Shown: positions 1 to 10,858 of the stretch, piece by piece
Numbering within the stretch: the first letter of the stretch is position 1
How the letters are laid out: each line of letters begins with the position of its first letter
Assembly: GCA_030407315.1 (NCBI GenBank)
Contig: JALQPE010001826.1
Coordinates: 42,467-106,466, forward strand
Origin: Asparagopsis taxiformis
Lineage: Eukaryota > Rhodophyta > Florideophyceae > Bonnemaisoniales > Bonnemaisoniaceae
DNA: 64,000 nt
Direction: 5' to 3'
Translations under genes and position numbers: made by a program
Notes under the pieces: model-generated
The model's database searches: none
What the model saw: only the letters and a program-made list of their open reading frames with translations
What the model was told of the DNA's origin: nothing

Positions 1-1333
1 GCGAAAACAACAAAGAAGTCCTCAAAGCTCGATTTGTCCTTGGAGGACATCGAGACAAAGAAAAAAGAACAATTGTTCATAATTCGACGACTCTGAAACA
101 ATCCTCAATCAGAATTCTCCTCGCCATGGCAAGCATATTCGGATTCAAAATATGGTCCACCGACATTAAACAGGCTTACCTACAGTCTGCATCTAAATTG
201 AAGCGTGACGTTTTCATCAAGCCAAACATCATGGAGTTGAATCATGGAGAACTCCTACAAGTCATAAACCCTCTCTATGAACTCACAGATGCTGGTGACT
301 ATTGGGGTGAAACATTGCATTCCCACCACGTTAAAGACTTACGAATGAAGCAGACTACAGGAGATTTCTCATTGTTTTTCAAACATATCGGAAACAAACT
401 CGTAGGAATGTCTGGATCTTACGTTGATGACATAATTCGTTGCGAAACGAATAAATTTGAACAGTCATCACAAAAAATGACCGCCTCTACCTTTGACACC
501 AAAAAGCCCGAGAGAAATTCTTTTACCTTCACTGGACTACAAGTTAAAGACGGAAATTACTCAAAATCCTTATCGCAATCAGAATATATCGGAAGACTTG
601 AATTACTTAAATCCGATTGCTCTTTCGAAGACTTCCGATCCACGAGAGCAAAGTTGAACTGGTTAACGAACACTCGTCCGGACATAGCCTTCTCCGTTTC
701 CATATCTTCTGCCGTCACCTCGAATACATTCCAGTAAAATCATATACGCGACATTAACCGCGTGATAAAACATTTGAAGAAAACGAAGTATCGCTCTCTT
801 CGCTTCCCAAAACTTGATCAAGATTCACTGCGTATCACAACATACTCAGACGCATCATTCTCCAATAACAATGATAATTCGTCCCAAATCGGATTCATAA
901 TATTACTCTCAGACGCCACGAACAATTGCGCTATTCTGAGGTACTCTTCATATAAATCCAGACGCATTGCAAGATCTTCTATGGCAGCTGAAACATTCGC
1001 TTTTGCTGACGCATTCGACGCTGCATATGCAATCAAGTTTGATCTTGAAAAAGTGTTAAACAAAAATATCCATCTTCTCATGTTGACTGATTCTAAGGCT
1101 CTCTTCGACGTCATCACAAGATCCAAATACACTACGGAAAAAGGCTAATGATAGACATTGCAGCTGCACGTCAAGCCTACAACGAGAAAGAGATCAATAA
1201 CATTGCCTTGATCAAATCCGAGTTTAACCCTGCCGATGGTCTAACCAAACTTGCATGCAATGAAGCTCTAAAACAACTTTTGGAAACTCACAAGATCTCT
1301 CATCCCGTTGAACAATATGTGATCGAGCATTAG
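1..1333 (+). pseudogene. Ty1/copia pol fragment (reverse transcriptase-RNase H), decayed
   Basis: The frame is open from the left edge of the window, so the 5' part of the element lies outside. The N-terminal stretch KARFVLGGHRDK is the usual copia RT entry motif, and SYVDDII is the RT catalytic YVDD box at about nt 420-440. RNase H follows, with TYSDASF, AAETFAFADAF and LTDSKALFDV carrying its acidic residues, then the C-terminal NPADGLTK motif. A TAA stop at 735-737 interrupts an otherwise continuous frame, and a one-base shift near 1140-1148 moves the last 61 codons to another frame. Both breaks argue that it is inactive. The frame stops just before a purine-rich tract and an LTR, which is the normal copia order. 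The YVDD box sets it apart from the two copia elements further right, which have TIDD. Confidence 0.88.
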
Positions 1334-1354
1334 TTGAACCGTCTTCGGACTTCC

Positions 1355-1365
1355 AGAGAGGGAAG
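1355..1365 (+). other. Polypurine tract of the copia element
   Basis: AGAGAGGGAAG lies directly before the TG that opens the LTR. This is the expected plus-strand primer site of an LTR retrotransposon. Confidence 0.6.
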
Positions 1366-1715
1366 TGTTCGTAGGCTACACTTGTTCGGAGGCAACACTA
1401 TGTAGCCCACACTATTCAATCTACATAAAAGGTAGGCTACAATATGAATCAATTTGTAGGTAACACTATATTCCGTTTTTAGTCACTCAGACGGAAATTC
1501 CTACACTATGCTACCTATGTTTTGAATTCGCTAGCCACCTAGGATTGTAGTTGTAGAAGCTAGAACTAGGATAAAAGGGCGACTTGCTCCGGAGCCGAGG
1601 CAAGATAAAAAAAAACACCATCTTTACCATCAACAACCACCTCATCAACACGATCATCACCCAGCGCGAGTATTCGCGATACACCGGCGTACTGTGCGCC
1701 AATCAAAACCGAACA
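1366..1715 (+). repeat. 3' LTR of the first copia element
   Basis: The 350-bp segment starts TGTTCG and ends CGAACA, a 6-bp perfect inverted terminal repeat with canonical TG...CA ends. It lies one base after a purine tract at the end of a copia pol frame. A TATA-like GATAAAAG sits at about 1570, suitable for an LTR promoter. The 5' LTR is outside the window, so identity and age cannot be judged. The right boundary rests only on the inverted hexamer. Confidence 0.6.
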
Positions 1716-2620
1716 CTTGTCATTTTAATTTCGGGAATCGTTTTTCCCATCACTAGGCGGACCATGCGAAGGCTGTAGACCGGCACCGAGTGGAGCAATT
1801 GTAGACTCAACTGGCCTATTGGCATACGTTGTTTCCAGTCCTTAAAGTGGCATGGACAGCTATTACAGCAGTCTCGCCCAACTCGAGCTCAGTGTTCATC
1901 GATAAGGTCATGGAATTCAAAGAAATTCAAACGCTGGAATAAGCTACCCAATAATGTCCTGCCAAATCCATAGACGAATGCATGAGGGCACAATGCTTGT
2001 ACCAGGAACCTCGCCTGGAATGGTGCTGTAAACTGCACAATCCTCTGGAAAGGTTTAAATTCTCAAAAATAATATCCAGCTAAAGGTTGGAATAGCTACA
2101 CGGTCTATCAGAGAAACAACGACTACGACGAGTACTCTCAACAAACCGACAAAGGATCATCGCCATGTTGGTACTTCTAGCCACTCAGAATAGCTATTCT
2201 GCTGCTCGTGATAATAGAAATCAAGAATCTAGTTGCATTCCTAATCACAACACTCATTCACTCTCCAATACGCTACACATGGCCTCTGATTTTTCTGGGC
2301 CACCAAACAACCGGGAATTGAGGAGGTATCGCTCTTTTATTTTTTGTCCGAGACAAGATATATGTCTTTTTCTCATCTTCACAGTCAGCAATTCTGCTGA
2401 CTAGACTAACTCCTTTTCATTGTGCCAATGGGTGCAAAGCTCCACCGAAGAACCTGCATCCATCGAACCAATTTAAGCTGTCTGTCACTTTTTTTCTTGC
2501 GCCAACTCGACCTCGAGACGTCTTGTTCGTTTGACTAGCTCAATTCTCAGCCATATATCCACCGTCTGTAGTTGGACACTATTTTCCTGTAAACAGACTA
2601 TCCCTCCACCTCACGACAAA
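1716..2620. other. No gene seen
   Basis: Only short frames occur here. A 79-codon frame at 2165-2404 has no recognisable domain. The segment probably combines the flank of the copia insertion with the upstream region of the next gene. Confidence 0.5.
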
Positions 2621-2623
2621 AAC

Positions 2624-2630
2624 TATATAA
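2624..2630 (+). promoter_or_regulatory. TATA box of the small secreted protein gene
   Basis: TATATAA lies 108 bp upstream of the ATG at 2738. The two related genes have TATA boxes at similar distances, which supports it. Confidence 0.55.
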
Positions 2631-2737
2631 ATCAGTCTCGCCATATATCTATTTCTAACCGAAGCATGCAGTTAACCTTCTTCCATCGCATCACTAAGGA
2701 CGAACAAGCACAACAAGGGCTCCGAAAACATCACACA

Positions 2738-3187
2738 ATGAAGACCAGTATTCTGTTCGCTACTCTTTTCGTCTCTGTTTGTATGTCGGCCTCTATTCCA
2801 AGTGAGGTTGTGTTGATGTCTAACCCACAGAAGGCTCGATATTTGAATTATCTCCGCCACACGCAGAGAACGCTTTCAAACGAGCATACAGACACCTCAA
2901 ACAAAATGGCCGTTTCTCGTGAAATGAAGGTGCTTGCATTGCGTCATGTGACACACATGGCGAATTTGATGGATGAGTGTGAAAAGGTCGGGTGCGAACA
3001 GATGAAATGGTACCAAAAGGCACTGGGGAAGGCACGGAATGATCTCAAGAGTAAGGAGAGGAAATATGAGCAGGACAGAAATAACGTCGAGAATGTTGAA
3101 GGAAACTTGCAGAATATTCGAGAAGAGCTGGAGATGACCAGAAGTATTCGTATGCATCCTTCTATGGTAGCACGCCCGGTCATGTAA
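2738..3187 (+). CDS. Small secreted helical protein, family member 1
   Basis: 149 residues. The ATG at 2738 was chosen because it opens with a classical signal peptide (MKTSILFATLFVSVCMSAS); the frame runs further upstream but without this feature. The mature part is charged, helical and coiled-coil-like, with a KARNDLKSKERKYEQD stretch and a central pair of cysteines (MDECEKVGCEQ). The C-terminus RSIRMHPSMVARPVM matches the tails of the genes at 12263-12592 and 13903-14190 (VRFIRPSMSVVPRPM and VRIMRPAMSVVPRPM). This copy is the longest and most divergent. Function is unknown; secretion and a structural or binding role are inferred. The Harbinger element begins only 178 bp past its stop codon. 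Confidence 0.7.
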   Translation: MKTSILFATLFVSVCMSASIPSEVVLMSNPQKARYLNYLRHTQRTLSNEHTDTSNKMAVSREMKVLALRHVTHMANLMDECEKVGCEQMKWYQKALGKARNDLKSKERKYEQDRNNVENVEGNLQNIREELEMTRSIRMHPSMVARPVM

Positions 3188-3365
3188 GAGACTGAGATGT
3201 TCGTGAGAAGGGATATATGTAGTGAATTGTTAGAAGTATGTTGTATAACGACTGGGAAGCTCGGTTGTGTGACGCTGTGATACGTGGGGGAAGGGAGGGA
3301 CGAAATTGGTTTGAGCGTCGGCTGTGGGAATGGCAGTTGTCAACAACCTCAGGTCATTCCAGATT

Positions 3366-4113
3366 AGACGATTTCTGGTGTTGCCATATGGGAATATATG
3401 GAAATTGCATGGAAATGTTTGTGGCGCATTTTGCTCAGCAGGCGGTGCCAGTACGGAGCCGAGTTTTGGCATACGTACGCCTGGGGGGAACTGGGTTACG
3501 ATCTTACAGCGTAAATGTTAGGGCTAGAGAAGTAGAAGTTTTGCTCGAAAGTTTAATTGTGTGACGTAACGGCCTCGCTCCTAGTAACGCGCTATGGTAA
3601 AAGACAGTTGTCCCCGAATCGAGATCCTGAGATATGCTGCTGCACTGCGCGAGATTTTGCACTCATCAATCTCATTTGGCTGTCTTTGCATGCGAACGCC
3701 AAGACAGATGAAAAGCTGCGGCCTCAGCTTAGCTGCAAGCAATTAATCAATTTCGAAAGGCAGTCAGTTGAAGTGAGATATGCCTTTGCAACTAGCACTG
3801 CCTGCTTGTCCAGCACTCCGAGAAGCCATGGTTGTGAAATTCATCGACGATGACGTTTGGTGTGCGCCGTGCAGAACGCAAACCTAACGTCATCTGCGAT
3901 CAATTTGTAATCCTTTGCAAATCGTACCGTTGCTCTCTATATTCTGTGCAGTGGTTCTACAGCAGTGCAGGTATTCTTCATCGGAATGAATGCAGTTCCG
4001 TGAGAATAGCAACACATCGTGGGATATTCTATAAAATGAATGAGCAGAAGTGTCATCAGTGCTATAAATCACCCTTATGCAGATGGGTGATAGCATGGTT
4101 GTATGGATGCGCG
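3366..4113 (+). repeat. Left terminal inverted repeat of the Harbinger element
   Basis: 748 bp, matching the complement of 10859-11606 with a constant coordinate sum of 14972, so the arms have no net indel. Translated frames across 3557-4113 are identical in both arms. Scattered matches resume for a few bases after 4113, then similarity ends. Hundreds of bp is long for Harbinger TIRs, which are commonly tens of bp. Confidence 0.9.
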
Positions 4114-4337
4114 TTTGGAAAGGGTAGAATGAGGGAGAATCCAGATGAACCCATAATTTTCAATAGCACATAGGAACATGTTTGCAAATACACTTTCAGA
4201 TCCCGAATCCAATACAGCGCTCGTTATTCGGAAAGTTATAAGAGGCAAACGAATGGAAGAGAAGAATATCTGGTTGTAGAGGGCACCATTGAATTGCGTT
4301 GGAGGGGACTGAAAGGAAGGCGTGGATTGACATTTAC

Positions 4338-5819
4338 ATGCTAATGACGGTGAAGGAGATGGAAAACTATGGAAAACGCCAAATTAAGGTTTCCGACTTG
4401 GTAAACGAAGAACCTGGAGGACAGATTGAAAGTGAAGGACATTCGTATTGTACCAATCCTGTAGTACTGAATGAATCAAGAGGAAAGACAACTGTTCAAT
4501 ATGCGGGATACTATGGTGAACCATATTTGTTTATGGATGAAGAAGTGCTGGACAATACTAATGATGGAACTGTATCTGTCAGGCAACCGAACCGACTCCA
4601 TTGTCCTCAAACGGAAGCATTAGACCAAAGTGTGTTCCTCGTAAGCAGTCTCAGTGAATCTACAGCTGCAAACAGGACTGTAAATTCAACTATACATTGT
4701 GCAGATGCTGGAGCTGTGATTCCAAGGGAAGCAGAAGAGGTTTTGGTTGTAAACGACGAAAGCGATGTGGAATCGCTACGAACCGTTGGAAATAAGCAGA
4801 AGCGTAAAAAGCAGCGGCGTTTCAGCACAGAATTGGATGTTATACTTATGGAGGAAGTGTTGCACCAGAAAGCACATGTCGCAAACCGTGGAAGAGTCAT
4901 TGCTGCATTTGAGGGAGTGGCAAAAAGCCTCAATGGATCTGAGTTGTTCAGAGAGACTATCAAGGAAGACCTCGAGATGAGGTCAAGCTTCAGAGGTAGA
5001 AACCGAAATAGAAGACTGGAAATGTGGAAAACGGATACGACTCATTGCAGAGATAGGTTTAATAACAACATGTCTCGCTTCGAGAAAGGAGATAACCCGG
5101 TAGACAGCGACGATTTAACGATTGAAAAATATCTCAGTTTGTGCAGCAAAATACGAGATGATATCAACCAGAAAAAGGCGGAAAGGAAAGACAGGCAGGA
5201 ACGGGAAGAGAGGTGTCGAGAAGAGGTTGAAGCTGGAGGCTCAGAAGTTTGTGCAATGGCGATAACGAGACGCTCGCAGGCTGTCCAAAACATGATGGCA
5301 CGGGACCATTCAATCGGAGAGCATTCTGCCGGCCCTCCAAGTCAAGAAATAATTGTCGACAATGAGGTCGATATAACTCGCCGAAGAGGATTGAAACGGG
5401 GAAGGGAACAAGACGAGTTTTCCTCACTGTTCATAAGTATGGAAAACTTCCAAGCAAACCAATTGAGACTGTCAACAATACAAGACGAGAGAGATGCAAA
5501 GAGACTCTCAATGGAAGCTGAAAATAACATAGCGGAAAGAAAATATCGTGAGGACCGGCTGGCGCATGAAAGGGACATCCTGCAGTTCGAGAGAGCAAAA
5601 CATGAATCGCAGCAACAAAGTGGCAAGAAATCAGAAGCAGAAATAGATCTAGAATATAAGAAAATAGAGCTAGAGAAAGAGAAGCTTGCAGCACATGTAG
5701 CTCAGCAAAAAGCTGAAGCTGACGAGAGAAAGCTGAGAGCTGCTGCTCAGGCAGCGCGAGAAGCTGCGGATGCCGAAGATCGTAAGGCCTTCCGAGATAT
5801 CCTTATGCGCAAGCTGTAG
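4338..5819 (+). CDS. Harbinger ORF1, Myb/SANT-like DNA-binding accessory protein
   Basis: 493 residues from the ATG at 4338; the frame extends to a TTG at 4299. Residues about 160-270 hold a trihelix or MADF/SANT-like block: RRFSTELDVILMEEV, then AAFEGVAKSLNG, then WKTDTTHCRDRFNNNMSRF, with spaced aromatic residues. Such proteins accompany the nuclease in Harbinger elements and help bring it to the TIRs. The C-terminal 130 residues are a long Glu/Lys/Ala-rich coiled coil, likely for dimerisation. The N-terminus is acidic and disordered. There are no internal stops. A decayed relative occurs near 44.26-45.02 kb beside a decayed transposase, which supports the pairing. It begins 225 bp inside the left TIR, so the TIR probably supplies its promoter. 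Confidence 0.75.
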   Translation: MLMTVKEMENYGKRQIKVSDLVNEEPGGQIESEGHSYCTNPVVLNESRGKTTVQYAGYYGEPYLFMDEEVLDNTNDGTVSVRQPNRLHCPQTEALDQSVFLVSSLSESTAANRTVNSTIHCADAGAVIPREAEEVLVVNDESDVESLRTVGNKQKRKKQRRFSTELDVILMEEVLHQKAHVANRGRVIAAFEGVAKSLNGSELFRETIKEDLEMRSSFRGRNRNRRLEMWKTDTTHCRDRFNNNMSRFEKGDNPVDSDDLTIEKYLSLCSKIRDDINQKKAERKDRQEREERCREEVEAGGSEVCAMAITRRSQAVQNMMARDHSIGEHSAGPPSQEIIVDNEVDITRRRGLKRGREQDEFSSLFISMENFQANQLRLSTIQDERDAKRLSMEAENNIAERKYREDRLAHERDILQFERAKHESQQQSGKKSEAEIDLEYKKIELEKEKLAAHVAQQKAEADERKLRAAAQAAREAADAEDRKAFRDILMRKL

Positions 5820-6248
5820 GCTTAATGAAGGTTTTTTGGATTTCTTACATCGCATCTACCGTTTTAGATCCCTTCGATACCTAAGTAAACCCTTCTTGGA
5901 ACCACCCTTCATCAGCATGTTTTGATTTCTCTTGTCATGACTGTAGTTCTTGGATGTAGTTCCATTCAAACGCAGAAAACGAACCAACTTCAGGCTTATG
6001 TTTTGTGAAATGCCATAACTTATACTTATAGCAGATAGATAAAATATTGAGTTTGGATCCGTATTCAAGAGGGGAAGGGAAGCTCACATACATATTCATA
6101 AACCTGAAAGATGTTGAACTCAGCTAGAAGCGTATCCATCCATTTTTTTCCATACTAAACGCACTACGTTAAAGCTGTAAAAACATGTCGCGCAGTGATG
6201 AACGAAATCGGCAGTGCTTCATTGCGCCTCTCCTCATCATCCAGGTCG
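5820..6248. other. No gene seen inside the transposon
   Basis: Short frames only. This separates the end of ORF1 from the first captured gene fragment, so the left edge of the captured block probably lies here or just to the right. Confidence 0.5.
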
Positions 6249-7345
6249 TCACGGACATTTACACTCCTGCAATAGGTGAACAAATTCAAATGAAAAGAGT
6301 GTTGAAGATACCCATGTCTCGTTTAACTTTTTCACGCCATGACAAATCTTTTGACTAACATCTCGGAGGATGTCGAGTCTGTGAGAAGAACTGGAATACA
6401 TGATTGCCTCAAGTTCATTTAGAAGATTTTTGCATTTGTTGAAAGCAGCCATCTGGCTTGCATGATCCTCTGGGACAGAGTAGCAGTTCGCATTGAACGC
6501 GTCATAAATCTTAGCTACTTTCATTCTGACCGCAGAACCGGAGAAGAAGACCATGAACACGCTCTTTTCAGTCTCCTCCTTGGTATCGGGATCAATAAGT
6601 TTCTCGTCGACATCGGCATAACGCACAATACAATTCCTGTGAGTTGCTCGGAACAGAATGTGCTCAAATGCGGAAATTTTTCCCTTGAGATAGTACCTGT
6701 AAAGAAAGACAGGAGGCTTGACTGGCTACGCTTCGTTTGATGTATACCTATTCCGGCACCAAAGGAAGACGGAGATGCATCAGCATAGTCATCTACAACA
6801 ATGGTAGGAGTATCTGATAGCGCAGATATCTTGTTCATCACATCTGAAATGAGTCCAGAACCGGGAACTTTCGTTGTAGCAGAGTTAGGAAGCGAAGGAT
6901 CTTGAATTTGCCGAGCAGATCGGAAGAACTCTGCAGTACGCTCTAGGACACAGCGCAACTCAACGGTTTCGTTGTACTGGGAGGTAAGGGCTTCAGTGTT
7001 CCCGTTCATTTCTACCAAAGAATGCTCAAGACTTGCGAGGTGTGCATTAAGATCGTCAAGACGGAAAGTAGGCATGTTGCCTGGAGCATTTCAGGAAGAG
7101 GGGGCCTGAATTAAATTGGGGGTTCGGTCAATCTCTGATATGATGAAGCAGATGACACGCAGCATGTCATCACAGCGGCGAACATTATCGGAGAAGGTAC
7201 GCTGAATTGAAGATTGATTTTCATTGAGGTTTTTGAATTGTCACAGGCCGAGCTCCCCAAGTTCATCAACAGTGTCGTGGGCTGCAGCGCGATCGAAATA
7301 GAGACGAACCAGAGTTATATGTTCTGAGCGGAAGAGAGAACCGAT
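6249..7345 (-). pseudogene. Captured fragment of V-type H+-ATPase subunit a (N-terminal cytoplasmic part)
   Basis: Reading leftwards from 7345, the frame begins SLFRSEHITLVRLYF, then AAAHDTVDELGELGL, FKNLNENQSSIQRTF and NVRRCDDMLRV. This is the conserved start of V-ATPase subunit a. It continues with LDDLNAHLASLEHSL and EHILFRATHRNCIVRYAD (the RaxRGN block), then KSVFMVFFSG. Roughly the first 300 of about 820 residues are covered; the membrane half is absent. TGA stops interrupt the frame at 7241-7243 and just upstream of 7075. A likely short GT-AG intron lies at 6697-6747, with the frame off by one base across it, and a second near 6260-6315. In intact form the protein is part of the V0 sector that moves protons. 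Here it is a dead gene piece inside a transposon. Confidence 0.85.
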
Positions 7346-7734
7346 CCTAGCTGTGCGTTGGCGACTAAATGAGGCGAAGGAATTCTTGCGAGAAAGCTTT
7401 TTTTTGGCTGATTACAGTCGCCATCGGTAAGTGATGAGACGCGGAGGCCAGAGTTTGCTCGTCTGCCCAAAGAGGCCAAAGTTGTATATGGATCGCGCAT
7501 TGTACCGGCGGTGGCCACCGCCGGGTTGCTGCTTCGGCGCCTCGTCTTGGGTATTAGCTCTGGCACTGTGGCCAAAGAAGGACTGGGAGACTGAGCGCTT
7601 GGAGTGGACTGATAAGAAATGTGAAGAAGGATTAGCGGTTAGGCATGTAGCTATCTTAAGTTGCGGATAGGTACAACGCAGCAGCGATTATGTGGTTGTA
7701 CCAATCTGTGTGGTGAATATGAGAATAACGTGAC
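7346..7734. other. Spacer between two divergent captured gene starts, possible former bidirectional promoter
   Basis: The N-terminal end of the V-ATPase fragment (-) and that of the VPS13 fragment (+) face each other across this segment. It contains the perfect 20-bp palindrome CCGGCGGTGGCCACCGCCGG at 7505-7524. Frames crossing it (7315-7575 on minus, 7431-7670 on plus) have no recognisable domain. That the host genes were neighbours is inferred from this geometry. Confidence 0.4.
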
Positions 7735-9511
7735 GAAGATAGTGTCAGGCGTGACGGATCCAGAACTGAGCTGATCCGGTCACGGTCGGTATCAGCTTTC
7801 GTGGGCGTCTGACGCGGAGCTCTCGAACTCACTCATTTGTGCCTCCGTCCGGATGCACTGGCCGTTCAGTTCAAAACGGTAGGTCTCGATCTTCCCGTCA
7901 CTGTAACTGCAGGTACATCGGGATTCTACGCCTTGAAGTGCCGTGGAAGACTTAGCGCTCTGCTCCTGCACGCATTTTTATGCATGACGTCACTGTCGTC
8001 GCTTCCCCAGTCACTGACGGTGACCAGACCGCCCTTGAACTTCGTGAGCGTCGCCTCAAAGCAGCAAAGCTCGCCACAGATGAAGCTGTCCGTGATGCAA
8101 AGTCCTCTGTGCGCTCGGCTGATTCCTCCGATCCTTCCACTGCTGCTGATGATACCGCATTTTATGCCAATGACGCGCCACTAACTTCTAGTCGTGTCGC
8201 CCGTTGGGGCTGGCGATTCACATGCAGGGTGGTCACCGAAATTGTCGACAATATTCAAATCGACGTCGAAAATGTCGTCATTCAATACGAAGATGCAAGT
8301 AGCGTCCGAGAAAGGCCTTATACTGCGACCCTTGGAATGGATTCTCTTCGAGTATATTCTACAAATCATCTCTGGAAACCAGTTTTCATTGAAGATTCAT
8401 CCTCTCCAATTGTACATAAAGTACTATATATGCGTGGCTTGGTTTTAAACTGGGAGCCGGGAAATTCTAGTAATGATTTAAAGTCATGGATTCTTGACCC
8501 AAATTCGACAAGAAGAAGAGGTCAATGGGCTGGTCTCGTTCGAGAATGTTCCCGACAAGCTATTGAACCAACGGACGGTGAATTGCGAATTGCCATTACT
8601 AAAAGCCCTGCATTGGCATATGCTTTTCCTGGAAGAGATGAAAAGCTCAAAGCCCTCAAGCATCTTCCCCGTGTACAGATGGACCTCCACTTCCCAGTTG
8701 TCAAAATTGTTCTGGACGACTTTCAATACCATACTCTTTTATCCACTATCATGTATTTATCGGATATCAACCGCAAGGTACGTCCTAAAACGGCCACACG
8801 TCGATGTTTTTGGGCTTTGGATCGCCTGCTTCCTCGTTTCAAGCAACGCCTAGAAGCTGCCTTGCGATTTAATGAGGAAGGGATGCGAAAACACCGCGAA
8901 ACACGCGATGCTTATGTTGCAGCAAGAAATGTTGTTGTTGCTGCGCGACGTAATAGTTTAGCGGAACCTGCTTCCGAGCTGCAATTGTAGAAAAATTTGA
9001 GACAGAACTTCTGTTCCAGGATATGTTTCTTTTCCGGGATCTTGCTGACCGCAAACTTAACAACAAGGCACCTTTCACCAATACGGCAGCTGCAAGTTCA
9101 TCAAAATTTCGGTCTCTGTTCACTCGGCCTACCCGAGAAGATGCGGAAACACCTGTATCGATCACAAATGAACATCCCGATGACACTGCTGCGCAGCGTA
9201 CGGGAAGTCAAGAAGACGTCAGTGCGCTTGTTCCAGATATATCATCTCGTCCTCAGCAACGAATTACAATGGATTTGTCATCAAATTTTGCATCATCAGC
9301 GCTCCCTGAACAAACCAAACGCGTGCCCGAACTTCATTCGGGCCAGGCGCTGGGAAAGTCATCCACTAATTCTGAAAGCAGTGACGAGGATGAGGTTGTT
9401 CCCAACTTTCGAATGGGATTCCTGCCGGGGAGAGGAGCAATAGAGTTGAAGGAAGGCAAACAATTTGAGTATAGCGGTATTGTGATCCGATCCATCAAGC
9501 CTATGAAATGA
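7735..9511 (+). pseudogene. Captured fragment of VPS13 (chorein N-terminal region)
   Basis: The order of motifs matches the VPS13 N-terminus: GALELTHLCLRPDAL and LDLPVTVTAG in one frame, IGILRLEVPWKT then ARIFMHDVTVVASP in the next, VENVVIQYEDASS, and PKTATRRCFWALDRLLPRFK later. VEKFETELLFQDMFLFRDLA follows in a third frame. Disruptions include TGA at 7810-7812 where a Trp is expected, a one-base shift near 7914, TAG at 7953-7955 and a shift near 8980-8990. Only some 550 residues of a protein normally over 3,000 long are present. The tail after about 9080 is low-complexity and ends at 9509-9511. Intact VPS13 is a bridge-like lipid transfer protein at membrane contact sites. Confidence 0.82.
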
Positions 9512-9610
9512 ATGGAAAGTAAAATTTCATCATGGACGTCAGATTGTGATGCTAGAGCTTTACATTTTCACTATGTTTCCATTAGTTTTGTCTACCAGCA
9601 CAGATTTGTA

Positions 9611-10759
9611 CTAATCACTCATCGAAATGTACTCTTCTATGGTGGGGGGGCTACAATCGAAGTATAGACTTGTTTGTGATCCATATATGCAGGTATGGAA
9701 GTTAGTCAAAACACATGCACATATGTACCAAAGTCCAACCGGAGACATTCCCACTCGCAATTTGCGTGGATAGTCTAAATGCGTGAAGTATTTCTTAACT
9801 TCATGAAACGCCCATTCTACAGATATGCGCGCGGAAGCCATTCTTTTGTTGAATAGTGCTTCCTCCTCAAAGATATATGGCTGCCGAAATCCTACCATCA
9901 TATAAGGCCTCAAAACGTATGCTGAATCCGCATAAACGTAGAATTGCCTTCCATGCACCATAAGCGATTGCTGAAGACTCTGTTCAAGTTCTGAATTGCG
10001 AAACAGAATAATGTCATGACGGCGGCCTTCGATAGGACCAAATACGTTGAAAATAAGCCCATCTGGAAGCGTCATCGCTTGAAATTTAATACAATTTCGT
10101 CGTTTGTGGCCATTGTAAGTTGCTCTTTGCATGCTTCCCTTCGGCCTCGATATGTATATGTTAGTGGCATCTATAAAACCCACGCAGCTATCTAGTGGTG
10201 CCCCAGATTCATGAACCTTTGAAGCATACATATTACTTCTTTCCTGTATGAACGAAGAACAGAACGAGGTCACCAAAGTTTTGAATTCTTCATGAAATAG
10301 TTCCAGAGCAAAGTAGAATATCTCACATAGCGCTGTAGAAGATCTATGAAACTCTTCCTCGAGATCTCTCCAAATGCAAGGTGAGCTGAGACGTCGGAGC
10401 AGCAAACAGAATGCCTCTGTTCCAGTGGCTTTGTACTCCCCTCTCTCCGTTTTCAGAATAATTCCCTGCCAGCCCATTGCATATAGAATCCTGTTCAACT
10501 CCACCTTTCCAAATCTGAACCTTCGCAAGCATTCGAAGTCGTCAAGCTCATGTAAGTCGAATCTTCCAGCATATATTTTTGCCTTTCGCTCAAGACGGAG
10601 CATGTAATCAGAGTATTCTTCTGCAGCTGCCTTCAACATCATTGCCGAAATCATAGGCGCTTTCATGACACTACATGTTGTTACGGCCAAAAGGCAGGTC
10701 CCCGTCTTCGTTCTCGAACGGGAAACGGTATGTTGTCTTTGTGTACGAACTCGGGTCAT
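9611..10759 (-). CDS. PIF/Harbinger transposase (DDE endonuclease)
   Basis: 382 residues. The start is the ATG at 10759; a GTG lies five codons further up. The related decayed copy at 46363 aligns from its own ATG, which supports this choice. The DDE_Tnp_4-type core contains VGFIDATNIYISRP (D197), GPIEGRRHDIILFRNSEL (D249), YVYADSAYVLRP (D278) and ARISVEWAFHEVKK (E315). The N-terminal half is helical (YSDYMLRLERKAKIY, FDLHELDDFECLRRF) and probably recognises the element ends with ORF1. Length is typical for the family and there are no internal stops. It starts 99 bp inside the right TIR, so the TIR likely carries its promoter. This is the best candidate for an active transposase in the window. 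Confidence 0.88.
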   Translation of the reverse strand: MTRVRTQRQHTVSRSRTKTGTCLLAVTTCSVMKAPMISAMMLKAAAEEYSDYMLRLERKAKIYAGRFDLHELDDFECLRRFRFGKVELNRILYAMGWQGIILKTERGEYKATGTEAFCLLLRRLSSPCIWRDLEEEFHRSSTALCEIFYFALELFHEEFKTLVTSFCSSFIQERSNMYASKVHESGAPLDSCVGFIDATNIYISRPKGSMQRATYNGHKRRNCIKFQAMTLPDGLIFNVFGPIEGRRHDIILFRNSELEQSLQQSLMVHGRQFYVYADSAYVLRPYMMVGFRQPYIFEEEALFNKRMASARISVEWAFHEVKKYFTHLDYPRKLRVGMSPVGLWYICACVLTNFHTCIYGSQTSLYFDCSPPTIEEYISMSD

Positions 10760-10858
10760 TTCTTGATAGAACACTTTTCTTCCCCCTGTTCATCAACTGC
10801 TCTTTCGTTCACGACCAGGGTCTTCATTTTCAAACATTTATACCCAATGTATCCCAAC

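Noticed and set aside
3557..4173. Frames of 98 and 107 codons, repeated on the minus strand at 10838-11415, as a conserved gene pair
   Set aside because: They lie inside the two TIR arms and are identical only because the arms are. The second frame changes its C-terminus where the TIR ends.
6697..6747. Proof that the V-ATPase piece is spliced correctly
   Set aside because: Donor and acceptor look good (GTATAC, TTTACAG), but the reading frame is off by one base across the join, so the intron is only a candidate.
7315..7575. 86-codon minus-strand frame as the N-terminal exon of V-ATPase subunit a
   Set aside because: It overlaps the known V-ATPase frame by a different phase at its 3' end and shows no similarity to the subunit's start; kept only as spacer.
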